DNA of 64,000 nt from Pycnopodia helianthoides (lineage: Eukaryota; Echinodermata; Asteroidea; Forcipulatida; Asteriidae). Shown in pieces: positions 56,101 through 64,000 of this stretch; positions within the stretch are counted from its first letter, which is position 1; each line of letters begins with the position of its first letter. The translations under genes and the position numbers were made by a program. The stretch lies in the NCBI GenBank assembly GCA_032158295.1, contig CM063244.1, positions 6,824,510-6,888,509 on the forward strand, written 5' to 3'. Below the pieces are notes generated by a model, which made no database searches, was not told the origin of the DNA, and saw only the letters and a program-made list of their open reading frames with translations.

Positions 56101-59100
56101 GCCCATCTATGTCAGGTTCCCTGTGTATAACATAGGCTTAATCAACATACACAATTGCCATCAGACTGATGTCCCTTCCAGCCTCACTTTGGCTGCATGC
56201 ATCGGTCAGTGTTCTCCAACCTATAGAAAAGACCGCCACGCTTTCTGCGGCGCGCGGAAGTAAAACACGCATGCACATTATTAGTCTGGCTCTTTCCTCC
56301 ATGTTCCATACAATAACACGAAAGCGAGTAAGGAAACATACATGTGTACAACTCGAATTTCCAGGGGCGAAAAACCGTGCGATGGAGTCTAATGTTAACC
56401 TCGTTCTTGTTATATTTTATGCAAAATTACAACCTCGTACTCATAAACACATCGCTCTCGCCACAACAAATCTTTTCCCAATGTGCGTCGTCGACCGATC
56501 GTTATAAATCCCGAAGATTTCAGCGCAAAAGAAGTTCTATCAAACCGATCCTCACATTACGAACCCATGAAAATTGCTGTTGACACTATTATTAAGGGCA
56601 GAAATTATGAAAAAAGATCGTCCAAAAATGCAATTTGACAAACTTCGTTTTTTATTTGTTATTTAAATTTTTTCACACTTCCAAAATTGTTGCATGGGGG
56701 CTACTTAAAAAAATTGCGGGCGACCCAAAATTTTTGTTGATTCGTCCGGCCGGCGAGTGAAAAAACAAGTTAAGGGAAACCCCTGATGTTGTTTAAGACA
56801 AAACCTGTTACTGCTTCCAAATACCCAGCTATTCCCAGCGGTAAATAGTGCCTCATTTTTTAGTGCAAGAGTGAACCCCCCAAAAATAAAAAATTCTCTA
56901 CAATATTTAAAACTTTTTATTTAGAAAACAGGAGAAGTTGCCATCAGGAATCATCTCAGAATGCTTTACAGAGCATGTAGAGTCAAACATTTTACCATGG
57001 CCCTTAAGCGTGCCCCAGACCCCACGCTGTAAGGACTTTGGCTTCGCTCTCGCATTGGTTCCCGCCCCCAAGAACCAACCTTTAACTTTCAGAGTTGGAG
57101 AACACTGATTGGTATACATAAAAACAAGGTGGCTGTTCAGTATATAAAGTTTTAAATTACCCATTCCCAAGGAGAAAAAAACAAAAACAAACCCAATTCT
57201 AGTTGTAATTTATGATACATATGTAAGTAGGTCCTTATCCTGTAGTTCAATAATTCATAACTATTCACGAAAAAAGGAAATAACTATTGAGGTACGTCAT
57301 TAATAAAAGATTGTAAAGGTGCCAAACATCCTGAACCCTTAAGTTATTCTTCACTAAAATTTTCAGGGAAACATAACATGCACAGTGACCTACATATTAA
57401 GGCAAGTCAATACGCTTAACTTTTACCACTTGCTTTTTATATTGTGTTGACTTCTGAATTCTCAGCAGGCAGAACAATTTTATTGATAGCAAGCACTGGT
57501 ACACATAGACACGGTATAGACTTTTAAGGCTTTTAAATAATAAAATGTGTCCACAGTGGAATGAGTTTATAAAACTTTTCATGTCTGCAATTCACTCAGA
57601 ACTCTGGGACTGAAAAACCTAATTGGCCGAACTGCAGCCGGTAGTGTTAAACCAAGAAACTCCTGATGGATGAAAATGTTAATGACCAGTTTAAAAAAAT
57701 CATTTTCATGTGTCATATATACACAAGAAATCTTGCACAAATGAAAATGGGGAGATGTGTCAGTGAAGTTTCAAAAACTACATTCCTCAATTTTCAAAGA
57801 GAGATGTACATGTATTAGCTCAGGCCTGGTGTACTAATAATAGGCCTAATATTAGTCTTTATACAGCGCTTTATCATAGGCATCTCAAAGCCCTTATCAT
57901 TGTTTTGTTTTTGAAGTCTTTTGAATTATGAGACCCATTTATGTAGCACCTCAAAAGGGTTTACAAGGTGCTGTGGCACACTTAGCAGCCACTGCCAGAA
58001 CCACCAGGGCAAACCCCTTCTCTTCTCTTCTCTCTGTAAGTGTAAGTGGGTTCTTTTACCTGCATCACACAACACACAAGACTTAAAGCAACAATAAAAT
58101 AGTCAAGTTTCTTGCTTAAGGACACAAGTGTCCAGACCGGGACTTGATCAGAAACATAAGAGCTTGAGTCCAGTGCACTTGACCACTCGGCCACGACACA
58201 CGGTCACAAGTAGGACATGGGCACTTCATATGGGACATTCCAATGATAATCAGTGTCTCCAATTCAAACATTGTTAAAGGGGCACCAAGGCACAATTTGG
58301 GGCAGTAGAGTCATCGGCCTCCATACAATTCCTTGCCTGTGACTGTCAGCTGAAATAATTACACTAACTACTACCATTGACATGACAGTAAACCAAGGAA
58401 CTCACCATATGCATCTGGTTACCCCCTCGTCTTTACTTTCCACTTGCTCAGGACTCGCTGTAACCTTGACCTCAAGCTTTATGGGATCATCAAATATACC
58501 ATTCACTTTGGTGGGCACAGGGGAGAGTAGAGGTTGTGGGGAGGGAGACTCTGGTGGGGTGGGTGGAGGAGGGGCTCCGTAATTATGATCCTGTCCAAAG
58601 AGAAAGAGAGAAAAGAGTGAAATAAATGACAATTAGTAATTTACAGAGGTGATAATAGTTTCAAATCTTAAAAGATTGCCACCTTCATTCTGTTTAAACA
58701 TTCAGAGTATTGTTACTTTGTTTTAGAAACTATAACGACTCCTGGGTATTCGAGTGGTATGTAAAAAAAACATTGACCTTTCGCAATCCTTCAAAATCCT
58801 CATAAATCTCCATCAACCACGCTTCCTCTATCCTCCATAATCATCCAGACTTTATTATGCCTTTGCCCTCAATCCTCCATAATCATCGAATGGTAAAATT
58901 GCAAACATTCCTCGGAAATCATCTAAAACCTCTGTTTGATTTTGGAGGACTCAGGAGGGTTAGGGTTAAGGGGAACTCTTAATCTATGAAAATCCAATAG
59001 CGCAAACACCCACATCTGCTTTTAATGTCAGTACTTGTGAGCATGGTCTTAATATTCAGGTTCTGATTGCAACAGATTCAGGAAAAACATGTCATTGGAT

Positions 59101-59983
59101 TATTTGTTTCAAGGTTACACTCAGTTCAATGGACGAGCCTACATGTAGCTGGTTGGCCCTGAAGCAGATTTCACATCAATAATCCAGTGAAAAGCACAAG
59201 CATACTATTTTGATGAATTAACAGAACAAATTCATCTGGAGCAACAACTGTCGTTTCAGACCACAACAAAACCTGAATCCAATCGCCAACGGTAAAACCT
59301 CTGCCGACATTAATGTACCTGGTAGGGCAATCCAAAATAATGACTGGTGGTAGTCTGAGCTGTAAGTGTGGGATGACTTATGACATCTCCTGTTGCCACG
59401 GGCTCTTCTACTGGTTCGGGACTGAAAAGAAACAAGAGTCATACTCTATCAAGGAGCCGGAGACAACTCTGAATTCCATATTTGCTTTTTCTTTTTTATT
59501 TCCTGTACTGGATTAAGCAGCTTTATGCATTATATCTATATTTTGTTTTTCTATTTGTCTACTTTTGTTTGATTTTAAAATTTTGTTTTACAGTATTTAC
59601 CGTGTGAGCATGTTTAACTACTCATACCACAAAAACTGTAATTATTTAACATGAAATGGAACTGTCTTGATTCAGAGGAGGAAACAACGTGAAACGTGCA
59701 CAAACAAAGCAACCTGAGTACAAACAAAGGACAGAGCATATAAATAAATGAACGGATGTTACACAGCCACGTGACAAGAAAAATGAGTCAACACTGTGAA
59801 GGTGCTGCACAAGCAATAAGCTCCAAATTGGTAGGAGGGGGGGGGGTGGGGGGAAGGGGGGGAAGCTGTGTCTTTTGGCTTTGAACAAGAACATTAACTT
59901 CCTGTCACTACTTACTCAGAACCTGCAGCCATGGCAGCATAGTTCTTGTCTGTCAATGCTCCGTCATATAGTACGTTACTCAT
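31654..59983 (-). CDS. KMT2E: KMT2E (MLL5)/SETD5 orthologue, 20 coding exons
   Basis: Twenty exons on the minus strand predict about 1,929 residues (human KMT2E is 1,858). Order: N-terminal HCF-1-binding motif DHNY (58), C4HC3 PHD finger (about 116-166), lysine-rich stretch (about 215-245), SET (about 335-450), post-SET cysteines, [11 protein letters not shown] helix (about 575), TPLKKR motif, VSLLEYRKR motif (about 1514), Pro/Gln-rich tail. In mammals the PHD finger binds H3K4me3 and the SET domain is considered enzymatically inactive; the protein recruits HDAC3/NCoR- and HCF-1-type partners at promoters. Domain order and spacing match KMT2E better than other SET families. KMT2E and SETD5 are vertebrate sister genes, so an invertebrate copy is best read as co-orthologous to both. 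All junctions keep frame except exon 18, which has one extra base. Confidence 0.92.
32429..32661 (+). mobile_element. Diverged hairpin element interrupted by a small TTAA MITE
   Basis: Outer ends GGGCTCAATTTCATGGCGCC and the imperfect inverted partner (GCCATGAAAGTGGTCCC) resemble the GGGCCC-ended family. The interior is split by the insertion at 32481-32595. Confidence 0.65.
32481..32595 (+). mobile_element. 115-bp MITE with 19-bp perfect inverted ends
   Basis: Starts TTAAGCCAGGTTCATACTT and ends with the exact reverse complement. The outer TTAA is likely the target site, so it is another TTAA-type non-autonomous element, very short and inserted in an older hairpin element. Confidence 0.8.
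32975..33350. repeat. Intronic repeat unit, copy A
   Basis: Contains TCTGAAACGGTCACGCAAGC, CTTGGGCCCTGAGCTGTAAT and TACCATGGATGTTGACAGAC. It matches copies at 33865-34175 and 36185-36660, all in introns of the KMT2E-like gene around exons 17-20. Confidence 0.8.
33434..33531 (-). CDS. KMT2E: KMT2E-like exon 19
   Basis: [20 protein letters not shown], then [13 protein letters not shown]. Acceptor TTTCAG, donor CAG|GTCAGT. Only this phase stays open. Confidence 0.8.
33680..34390. repeat. Tandem duplication containing intronic repeat copy B
   Basis: 33680-33870 (CACAGATTTGTTATTTTGTG, TATGACTCTGCATTGTG) is repeated at 34188-34390, about 510 bases on. Copy B of the dispersed unit lies between them. 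The first unit is complete and the second partial. Confidence 0.75.
34385..34721 (+). repeat. Interspersed repeat, also present inverted at 49330-49500
   Basis: The segment beginning AGGGTGTGCACAACATTGG recurs in reverse complement at 49330-49500 with matching order of blocks (GATGGTCATGGTGGG, CTTGAAATGCT, TTTTGAGAAATGAGT). Transposon-derived, no coding content. Confidence 0.65.
34740..34966 (+). mobile_element. 227-bp MITE with perfect 30-bp inverted ends
   Basis: The first 30 bases (beginning AATAGACCCTTCCCATGAAA) are repeated exactly as a reverse complement at 34937-34966. A second inverted pair, CTGGTTGGCAAA against TTTGCCAACCAG, lies inside. The interior is CG-rich, unlike the host intron. 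It lies 70 bases from exon 18 of the KMT2E-like gene. Confidence 0.8.
35039..35260 (-). CDS. KMT2E: KMT2E-like exon 18, apparently frameshifted
   Basis: The first half is in frame from exon 17 ([20 protein letters not shown], then [15 protein letters not shown]) and runs into TGA at 35093-35095 in the assembled sequence. Exon 19 needs phase 1 at the donor CCCG|GTAAGT, but frame from the left gives phase 2. In the phase exon 19 requires, the second half reads [20 protein letters not shown]. One base too many lies in between, most simply within the ACCCCCTCCCCCTCCCCCA tract on the minus strand. Either an assembly error or a true disrupting allele. Confidence 0.7.
35333..35596. mobile_element. 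Inverted-repeat element with about 65-bp arms
   Basis: Arm 35333-35396 (ACTGGCCCACACTAAAATCA onward) matches the reverse complement of 35528-35596 with scattered mismatches. Both arms include TAAAATCACTGGCCT. Probably an old foldback element in the intron between exons 17 and 18. Confidence 0.6.
35732..36120 (-). CDS. KMT2E: KMT2E-like exon 17 (SLLEYRKR motif)
   Basis: [20 protein letters not shown], then Ser/Pro-rich, then a helix [20 protein letters not shown]. The donor ATG|GTCAGT is acceptable but not strong. Confidence 0.88.
36185..36660. repeat. Intronic repeat unit, copy C
   Basis: Same order of blocks as copy A, with about 130 extra bases before the final CCAAGAGAAGTGAACT block. Lies between exons 16 and 17. 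Confidence 0.75.
36743..38203 (-). CDS. KMT2E: KMT2E-like exon 16 (large disordered exon)
   Basis: A single 487-codon open exon starting [20 protein letters not shown] and ending PPAAKKR|GTAAGT. Low-complexity Ser/Pro/Gly sequence with [19 protein letters not shown] repeats. Little of it is recognisable, as usual for the disordered region of KMT2E, but the join AAKKR to VSLLEYRKR mirrors human [12 protein letters not shown]. Confidence 0.9.
39355..39639 (+). mobile_element. GGGCCC-ended hairpin element, longer variant
   Basis: Shares the GGGCCCAATTTCATAGAGCT end and its inverted partner, but is about 285 bases with a different interior rich in AAGCAC and GTAAGCAC motifs. It appears to be a sister subfamily. 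A partial related copy begins near 39221. Confidence 0.7.
41437..41696 (-). CDS. KMT2E: KMT2E-like exon 15 (TPLKKR motif)
   Basis: [20 protein letters not shown] matches DLTTPLKKRRFYQLL of human KMT2E. The rest is Ser/Thr/Pro-rich with two TPSTPV repeats. Donor GAG|GTAGGT. Confidence 0.9.
42150..42339 (+). mobile_element. GGGCCC-ended hairpin MITE, diverged copy
   Basis: Recognisable by GGCCCAAGTTCATAGAGATG, the AAGGTAACCAGCCAAAATAC core and the inverted right end. It has more substitutions than other copies, so it is probably older. It lies in the intron between exons 14 and 15 of the KMT2E-like gene. Confidence 0.75.
42470..42644 (-). CDS. KMT2E: KMT2E-like exon 14
   Basis: [20 protein letters not shown] and an Asn/Ser/Pro-rich stretch. 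KKRWLKQALEE of human KMT2E is the matching motif. Donor ATG|GTAATG, phase 1. Confidence 0.88.
42963..43181 (-). CDS. KMT2E: KMT2E-like exon 13
   Basis: 73 codons starting [20 protein letters not shown], matching LVNEWLSEKNEKTGKPSD of human KMT2E, and ending [16 protein letters not shown] resembles a SUMO acceptor motif. Confidence 0.9.
43398..43662 (-). CDS. KMT2E: KMT2E-like exon 12 (basic RRRSR region)
   Basis: [20 protein letters not shown], then Ser/Pro-rich sequence, ending [10 protein letters not shown]. Human KMT2E has QQRRRHRTVS and KYPKTKKH at the same places. Confidence 0.9.
44010..44092 (+). mobile_element. tRNA-like SINE fragment, second copy
   Basis: Matches 10690-10800 and has the more intact B-box GGTTCAAATCC. 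Intronic, between exons 11 and 12 of the KMT2E-like gene. Confidence 0.55.
44142..44299 (-). CDS. KMT2E: KMT2E-like exon 11
   Basis: [20 protein letters not shown] and a Thr/Val-rich stretch to RTKTFKG. The donor GG|GTGAGA was chosen because it alone gives the phase exon 12 needs. Confidence 0.75.
44662..45099 (-). CDS. KMT2E: KMT2E-like exon 10 ([11 protein letters not shown] helix)
   Basis: 146 codons: acidic N part, then [20 protein letters not shown] and [13 protein letters not shown], almost identical to human KMT2E, then Thr-rich sequence. It is the best conserved block outside the PHD and SET domains. Confidence 0.93.
45372..45576 (-). CDS. KMT2E: KMT2E-like exon 9 (post-SET)
   Basis: Completes a Cys codon and reads [20 protein letters not shown], a post-SET zinc motif. 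Later, [14 protein letters not shown] matches RKLSPLRLSVSNN of human KMT2E. Confidence 0.93.
46475..46702 (-). CDS. KMT2E: KMT2E-like exon 8 (SET core)
   Basis: [58 protein letters not shown] and [12 protein letters not shown]. The NHxC motif of active SET enzymes is RRSC here, as in human KMT2E. Confidence 0.95.
46735..46890 (+). mobile_element. tRNA-derived SINE fragment
   Basis: GGGTTTGAATCCCACCC is followed by the shared body CCACAAGACTCGG, TGAGTATACAGCACTT and ACAACATTCGTAACCCC. Intronic, just upstream of the SET exon 8. Confidence 0.6.
47020..47240 (+). mobile_element. tRNA-derived SINE
   Basis: B-box-like CGGTTCAAATTCTG, then TTTTTCACAGAACTTGGGGA, CCGAGTATGCAGTGCTTG and TATTCTTTATCCCCATGCAC. 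It is the most complete body of the family in this window. Confidence 0.65.
47340..47492 (-). mobile_element. GGGCCC-ended hairpin MITE, truncated at one end
   Basis: Reverse-orientation copy: GCTTAGCAAAAATAAGCAGG, GGTAACCTTACTCTGG and CAGCTCTATGAAAT are in the expected order, but the GGGCCC end is missing on the left side. Confidence 0.7.
47544..47834 (-). CDS. KMT2E: KMT2E-like exon 7 (pre-SET helix and SET N-half)
   Basis: [20 protein letters not shown] aligns with WMDRYEEANNNQYSEGVQ of human KMT2[21 protein letters not shown] then starts the SET fold. The glycine-rich SAM loop is degenerate (GATVAG), as expected for this family. Confidence 0.92.
48279..48360 (-). mobile_element. tRNA-derived SINE with clear A and B boxes
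   Basis: On the minus strand TAGCTCAGTTGGTAGAGC (near-canonical A box and D arm) is followed by CCCAGGTTCAAATCAAG. The T stem does not pair, so it is a tRNA-derived element. A related fragment is at 39705-39760. Confidence 0.65.
49330..49500 (-). repeat. Interspersed repeat, inverted partner of 34385-34721
   Basis: Reverse-complement copy of the first half of the 34385-34721 repeat, in the intron between exons 6 and 7 of the KMT2E-like gene. Confidence 0.6.
49763..49866 (-). CDS. KMT2E: KMT2E-like exon 6
   Basis: [20 protein letters not shown], then [13 protein letters not shown]. Frame fits the neighbours on both sides (phase 0 in, phase 2 out). The acceptor CCAAG|AAG is a NAGNAG-like tandem. 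Confidence 0.8.
51758..51948 (-). CDS. KMT2E: KMT2E-like exon 5 (acidic then lysine-rich)
   Basis: [20 protein letters not shown], then [14 protein letters not shown], and a run of six lysines with KHHKKKK at the end (likely nuclear localisation). Human KMT2E has [20 protein letters not shown] in the same place. Confidence 0.92.
52471..52663 (+). mobile_element. GGGCCC-ended hairpin MITE
   Basis: About 193 bases, complete, 70 bases downstream (in transcript direction) of the KMT2E-like PHD exon, so it lies close to that exon's donor site. Confidence 0.8.
52733..52920 (-). CDS. KMT2E: KMT2E-like exon 4 (PHD finger)
   Basis: [40 protein letters not shown] and QPRE. All C4HC3 ligands are present, with the Asp (DDGYM) and Trp (VWQH) that read H3K4me3 in human KMT2E. 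Confidence 0.95.
53605..53965 (+). mobile_element. tRNA(Ser/Leu)-derived SINE with conserved tail
   Basis: Head TGGCCGAGCGGTCTACTG and GTGGGTTCGAATTCC, then TCCTTGAGCAAGGCACTTAC and a tail with GTGCGCTACACAAGAACGGT and an ATT-rich end. The tail resembles those used by LINE reverse transcriptases. Confidence 0.7.
54264..54462 (+). mobile_element. GGGCCC-ended hairpin MITE
   Basis: About 199 bases with GGGCCCAATTTCAAGGAGCT at the left and the inverted end at the right, in the large intron 3 of the KMT2E-like gene. Confidence 0.8.
57840..58205 (-). mobile_element. tRNA(Ser)-like SINE, minus strand
   Basis: On the minus strand it starts TCGTGGCCGAGTGGTCAAGT, has GATCAAGTCCCGGTCTGGAC, then CCTTAAGCAAGAAACTTG, and ends near an AGCGCTGTATAAAGACTA motif. 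It is related in design to 53605-53965. Confidence 0.6.
58406..58590 (-). CDS. KMT2E: KMT2E-like exon 3 (HCF-1-binding motif)
   Basis: Starts [20 protein letters not shown], near-identical to KMT2E/SETD5, and ends VTRCI with the first PHD cysteine pair split over the intron. DHNY fits the [DE]HxY motif that binds the HCF-1 Kelch domain. Confidence 0.93.
59319..59421 (-). CDS. KMT2E: KMT2E-like exon 2
   Basis: [20 protein letters not shown], then SHYFGLPYQ. Human KMT2E has SYIGLPYA before DHNYGA. Donor CAG|GTACAT. Confidence 0.85.
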
Positions 59984-60084
59984 TACGCAGTTGTTAACAT
60001 GGGGCAAAGTCGGGGAGGCAGGGCAGCTGAAGTCCAAGGGACGCTGCACGTTGCACACATGGCAACTGCTTTGTCCTCAGGACC
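59916..60084 (-). CDS. KMT2E: KMT2E-like coding exon 1 with 5' UTR
   Basis: Acceptor-like TACACAG ends at 60085. ATG is at 59983-59981, so 60084-59984 is 5' UTR. It encodes [20 protein letters not shown] and then GSE/D. Human KMT2E reads YLEMAAGSEPE at the same place, which supports this start. Donor GA|GTAAGT. Confidence 0.8.
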
Positions 60085-63000
60085 CTGTGTAGTTGGGAAG
60101 AATAAATAAAATGCAATTATCTACACATACATTGCAGGATGATGCAAGATAAATATCTCCCCCCCCCCCCTGGATGACAAACACAAGTCAAATGCAAATA
60201 CAAAATGCCACAGTGATGCAGATAATAAATAGCAAAATCTTATCTATCTTCATAATACATAGATAACAAACTGTAACCCCCCCCCCCCGCCCCATAATAA
60301 TAATTTTAAAAAAAACAATTTATCCATCCTGTCCATGAACTCCATGCTGATTGCTTTATAAAACAAACAAACAAACAAACAAAGACGTGAATACTACTAT
60401 CATTAACAACAACGTACATGTAGTTTGCTCATCTGAATCCACTTAAATCGGGCCTGGAATTACACAGAGGCCAATGAGGCCATGGTCTCTGTTGCCCGTG
60501 GTCTTGGCCTTGCTGCCCCTTCAAAAGATTCCCATAGACTTGAAGATTTTCCAATGTAAGTGCCCCTTGCAAAATGAAAATGGCCTTGCCCGCTTAAGGA
60601 TGAATTTCCGGCCTGAATTCAATTACTTTCTGGTGCTGCTAATCAAGGTAATTGGTACATAAAAATTTTTTTTTTTAAAGTTCTAAATAAAAGCAATGAC
60701 CTGACTGCATCAAGACGTTCGGTACTGTTACAAGGATATCTTTTTTTGTATCTGCACGGAACATTGCATGTTTTGAAATATTTCCAGGCCTGATGAAAGA
60801 AAAGAATTTCAAAGAGAAGTAAGGCCAAGTGAAAATGAACAAAAAGAAACCTTTAAAAAATAACCCAAGATGTAGCAGATTTTGTTTTGTATATTTGAAT
60901 AATTCTAAAACAAGTTAAAAATTGAAGCAGCTGTGAAAAAGGAAGCGAGCGGGAACGAGAGGCTAATTAATTTTTTTACCCTGTAAAACTCAAAGCAGGG
61001 ATTTTATTTTATTTATTTATTTCATTTATTTTTTTATATTTTTTATTTGTATATTTTTTTTTTCTTTTTCGTTATTTTGTTTCTTTTCTGTTTTGTTTTG
61101 TTTGTTTGTTTGTTGTTGTTTTACTTTATTTATTTATCTTTTTTTTTTTGAGGGGGGATATTCTTCCAGTGCATCTTCCTCTCCAAACCTACCAGACAAG
61201 TTATTAAATTGGCGCTGTGATAGTGTAATGGCTCTCTTGGAAGTCGCAACTATAATACTCTCAGGAGACTACTGCTCCACCCAAGACTACTGCTCTCGCA
61301 ACTACGATCCCGTTAAACGGGGCAGTAGTCAGGGGCCAGCAATATCGCGAGAGCAATATAATCACTTGAGAGCATGCACCATGACAAACATTTAACGACT
61401 TGTCCACAAGTATACACTATACAAAACCATAAGTTATATCCTAGAGCAAGGGTTGATATCAAAGCACATTGATTCCAAGTGTGTGTTCAGCATGTTTATG
61501 TTCATCACTACATCATGAGTCATTGCTTTTGGTTTAATAAGACTCGGCTACCTCATTAGTAATTACAAAACAGTCCCAAACTCTGTTGATGGTTGAGTAC
61601 AAAAGGCACTTACAATAAATTATACTGAATAGGTTCAGAGCTACATGTACTTGCATCAACTCCTTATCGCGTGGCTGATTTGAATGGGTTGATTGTTACA
61701 CTTGGGTAGAGTAGATATAATTCAAGAGAATTGAATTGAAAAAAATGATAATAATAGTAATTGCTAATTAAATACAGCGTACATGTACATCATTGTACCG
61801 TATAAAGGTAAAATGACTGTTTTCTTACTCAAGAAACGCTATAAATTTATTGTCAATTACCAAAATATATATGTACTTTAATTATAGTGATTTCAAACTT
61901 TGAAAAGTACCAAGTTCAGGCTATAGATGTCCTTTTAAAAACTTATTTAGATTATACACGTTTGTACATATTTCTTTTTCAATTCCATCAATGGACATTT
62001 GTACATCTTTCTTTTTTCATTTTCCAAAATGCAAGTTTTGTATTACAACTTTGATATTCTCTGACATTAACATAGAATATTTATTATAAACCATGCAGCA
62101 CACTTCCTTCATAAAAAAGCGAGCTAAGTTTCCGGAATATAAACCGCCATTAATATAGGCATTAAAATAAGATTCAGACGTCACATAAGTCACATCAAAA
62201 CACCTGACTTTTTGCATTCAAAATACAACAATTTTTTGGCAGGTGTCGCTTTCAGCGAATCCACAAAGGACAATTATTTTTATTTATTTTTTTTTAATGA
62301 AAAAACAAACTCATAATTTAGTTTTTTCAAAGGCTATTTTCAAATTGCAAGGAGTACTTCTATTGGGAATTTTCAATCTAGAGGCAAAATACAGACTTTG
62401 ATTATGCTGGTAACTACATGTAGATTGGGGGTCAGACAAATTTGCTGGTTTTCATTTCAGTCAAAACTGCCCAAGCTTACTTTTTCAGCTTGAAAATCAA
62501 TGTTTACAAGCCGCAGCTACTGACTTTTGAGTCATGGGTATCCACTGAAACTGAAAAGCTTTTTATAAACGTGTACTTAAAAACTTTTCCTGTGATTTTA
62601 AAATGGAAAACAGTACCAGCCCTAACCTCATTCTAAATCACAGGCTTATCAACTGATAAAACGAAGAGGCATTTTCTCCACAATCGAAACTGTAAAATAG
62701 CCTGGCGAGTACAGTAGTGGAGACTTTTTCCTTGGTTAAGATTGATTTCTGCTGTTATTACTGAATTTACTTTAATAATGGCTTTAATACAATCACTTGG
62801 GACTACATGCAAACCCAGAACACCCTAAGGCTGACCTGCTGCAGTGGTACACACTACCACTGAATCATGTCTGAATACATGCTGCACAGTACAGTGAAAG
62901 CAGGCAGCAACGCTCACCTTGAAGGCAGCCTTTGAAATGCTAATGATGGCCTCTCCCATAGTGAAATAAAGAGAAAGCTTAGGCCATTGCTAATTACGCA

Positions 63001-63961
63001 CTTAACTATACGTTGCATGAACTGTAAACAGTCGCTTGAGAATTTTTCAATTGCACGCTTTCTTCTGGTCATTGCAACAGCCATACCGGTACTACAACTA
63101 CATGTAAGTACATATTGTATATGTACCCATGGCACATCAAATGTTAGCAGCCTGTATACAGTTCACAGTGCATGATTATCGACAACGGATTTATATCAAC
63201 TTTCGTTGTACACTATGCACTATACACCTACATGTATAGTACTAAACATGTCATTTACACAGTACACACAGTACACAATGCAAATGCATCGTTCAGAGTA
63301 CATGTACATTACATGTACATGTACGTATATGTACCTTACGTGTGTACATCAAAAGATGAAATATCAATAACAGTGAGTCACGTGATCGACAGGGTGCATA
63401 ATGGAAGCTGTCAAATTATTGATGATGTGACTGCACTGCATTGTGATGATAATGCCCAAAATAATAGAGTGTTGCTTTAGAGTAAAGGATGACCGCTGTA
63501 CACGTGGCTAGTAGTGGATCCCACAGTACAGTTTAAATGTTCACAGTCCACCTTGAAAGAATTTCTTTGACAAACTATGTAATGTTGCATTCACATAAGA
63601 CCTACAATAAGACATAAGTTGACAGAAAAGATTACTTAGTGGGGCAGATAGGGGAAAAATTGGGGGGAATTGTACCTTTGAATTGATGATACAAGCGTGG
63701 AATTTGGAACACAGGCAGAGTATGTCATAAGCCAGATGTATTTGACTATAGGCCATTGCAGATTGTCCTTTTAAAAAGTAATTTTCAACAGTTTCAAAAT
63801 GCCTGCCAATGCTTGCTACTCTACCTAATTTTCTCAAATGACAAATTGCAATGTACCTACATGTATAGCCAAATATCTTTCTCATGACATAGGCTACTCT
63901 GTCTGTGTGCACAATTCAAAATCCATGCTTGTATAATCAAAGGCACAATTCCGTCACCTAC
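60085..63961. other. Upstream of KMT2E-like exon 1: probable 5' intron
   Basis: No coding exon seen. Holds poly-C tracts (60160-60171, 60278-60288), T-rich low complexity (61000-61150), and repeated ACATGT near 63230-63335. The acceptor-like sequence at exon 1 suggests this is intron leading to a non-coding first exon. Confidence 0.45.
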
Positions 63962-64000
63962 CTGCCGTCTGACAACGAGGTTTAGATGTAAAATGCTCTG
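63962..64000 (-). other. Possible non-coding 5' exon of the KMT2E-like gene
   Basis: On the minus strand CAGACGGCAG|GTAGGTGAC is a strong donor, and the sequence before it has no long ORF. It could be a 5' UTR exon cut by the window edge. The only evidence is the splice motif and position. Confidence 0.25.

Larger units (their letters stand above)
52921..58405 (-). other. Large intron 3 of the KMT2E-like gene
   Basis: About 5.5 kb between the HCF-1-motif exon and the PHD exon. Contains two SINEs, a GGGCCC hairpin element and a dispersed repeat (55920-56110, echoed at 60450-60620: GCAAGGCAATTGCC, CTTGCCC blocks). No extra coding exon recognised. Confidence 0.7.

Overview
This is a stretch of animal nuclear genome carrying parts or all of three spliced protein genes separated by repeat-rich, AT-rich DNA. 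GT-AG introns of a few hundred bases to several kb, deuterostome-type protein architectures and abundant short inverted-repeat transposons point to an echinoderm, most likely a sea star. The phylum is an inference from gene content and from repeat families that look echinoderm-like; no search was run.

Region 1 (1-7.7 kb, + strand): nine exons encode the last 368 residues of a TBK1/IKK-epsilon type kinase, an innate-immune and autophagy kinase. The scaffold-dimerisation and C-terminal adaptor-binding parts are present; the kinase and ubiquitin-like domains lie upstream of the window. Region 2 (7.7-14.5 kb): no gene seen. It holds a 116-117 bp tandem array, TTAA-type MITEs (one inserted inside another), a tRNA-derived SINE and smaller duplications. 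Region 3 (14.5-20.6 kb, - strand): a complete ten-exon gene for a secreted mosaic serine protease (signal peptide, two LDL-receptor class A repeats, one thrombospondin type 1 repeat, trypsin domain), with a TATA box and a poly(A) signal. It is convergent with the TBK1-like gene. Region 4 (20.6-31.6 kb): no convincing gene. It contains an 0.85-kb segmental duplication, a 19-bp tandem repeat, and two of three tiny palindromic insertions flanked by 7-8 bp direct repeats. Region 5 (31.6-60.1 kb, possibly to the window end, - strand): a full-length orthologue of KMT2E (MLL5)/SETD5, twenty coding exons and about 1,929 residues, with an HCF-1-binding motif, PHD finger, SET domain and long disordered tail. 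Every exon junction keeps frame except one: exon 18 carries one base too many, so the assembly shows a frameshift close to a C-rich homopolymer.

The three genes do not form a pathway. Two of them (TBK1-like kinase, mosaic protease) fit host defence, and the third is a chromatin reader. The most unusual material is in the repeats: palindromic micro-insertions with target-site duplications, two separate nested TTAA insertions, a family of about 190-bp hairpin elements with GGGCCC ends in at least nine places, and a MITE with perfect 30-bp terminal inverted repeats. All exon limits were read by eye from splice consensus, reading-frame continuity and remembered family sequences.
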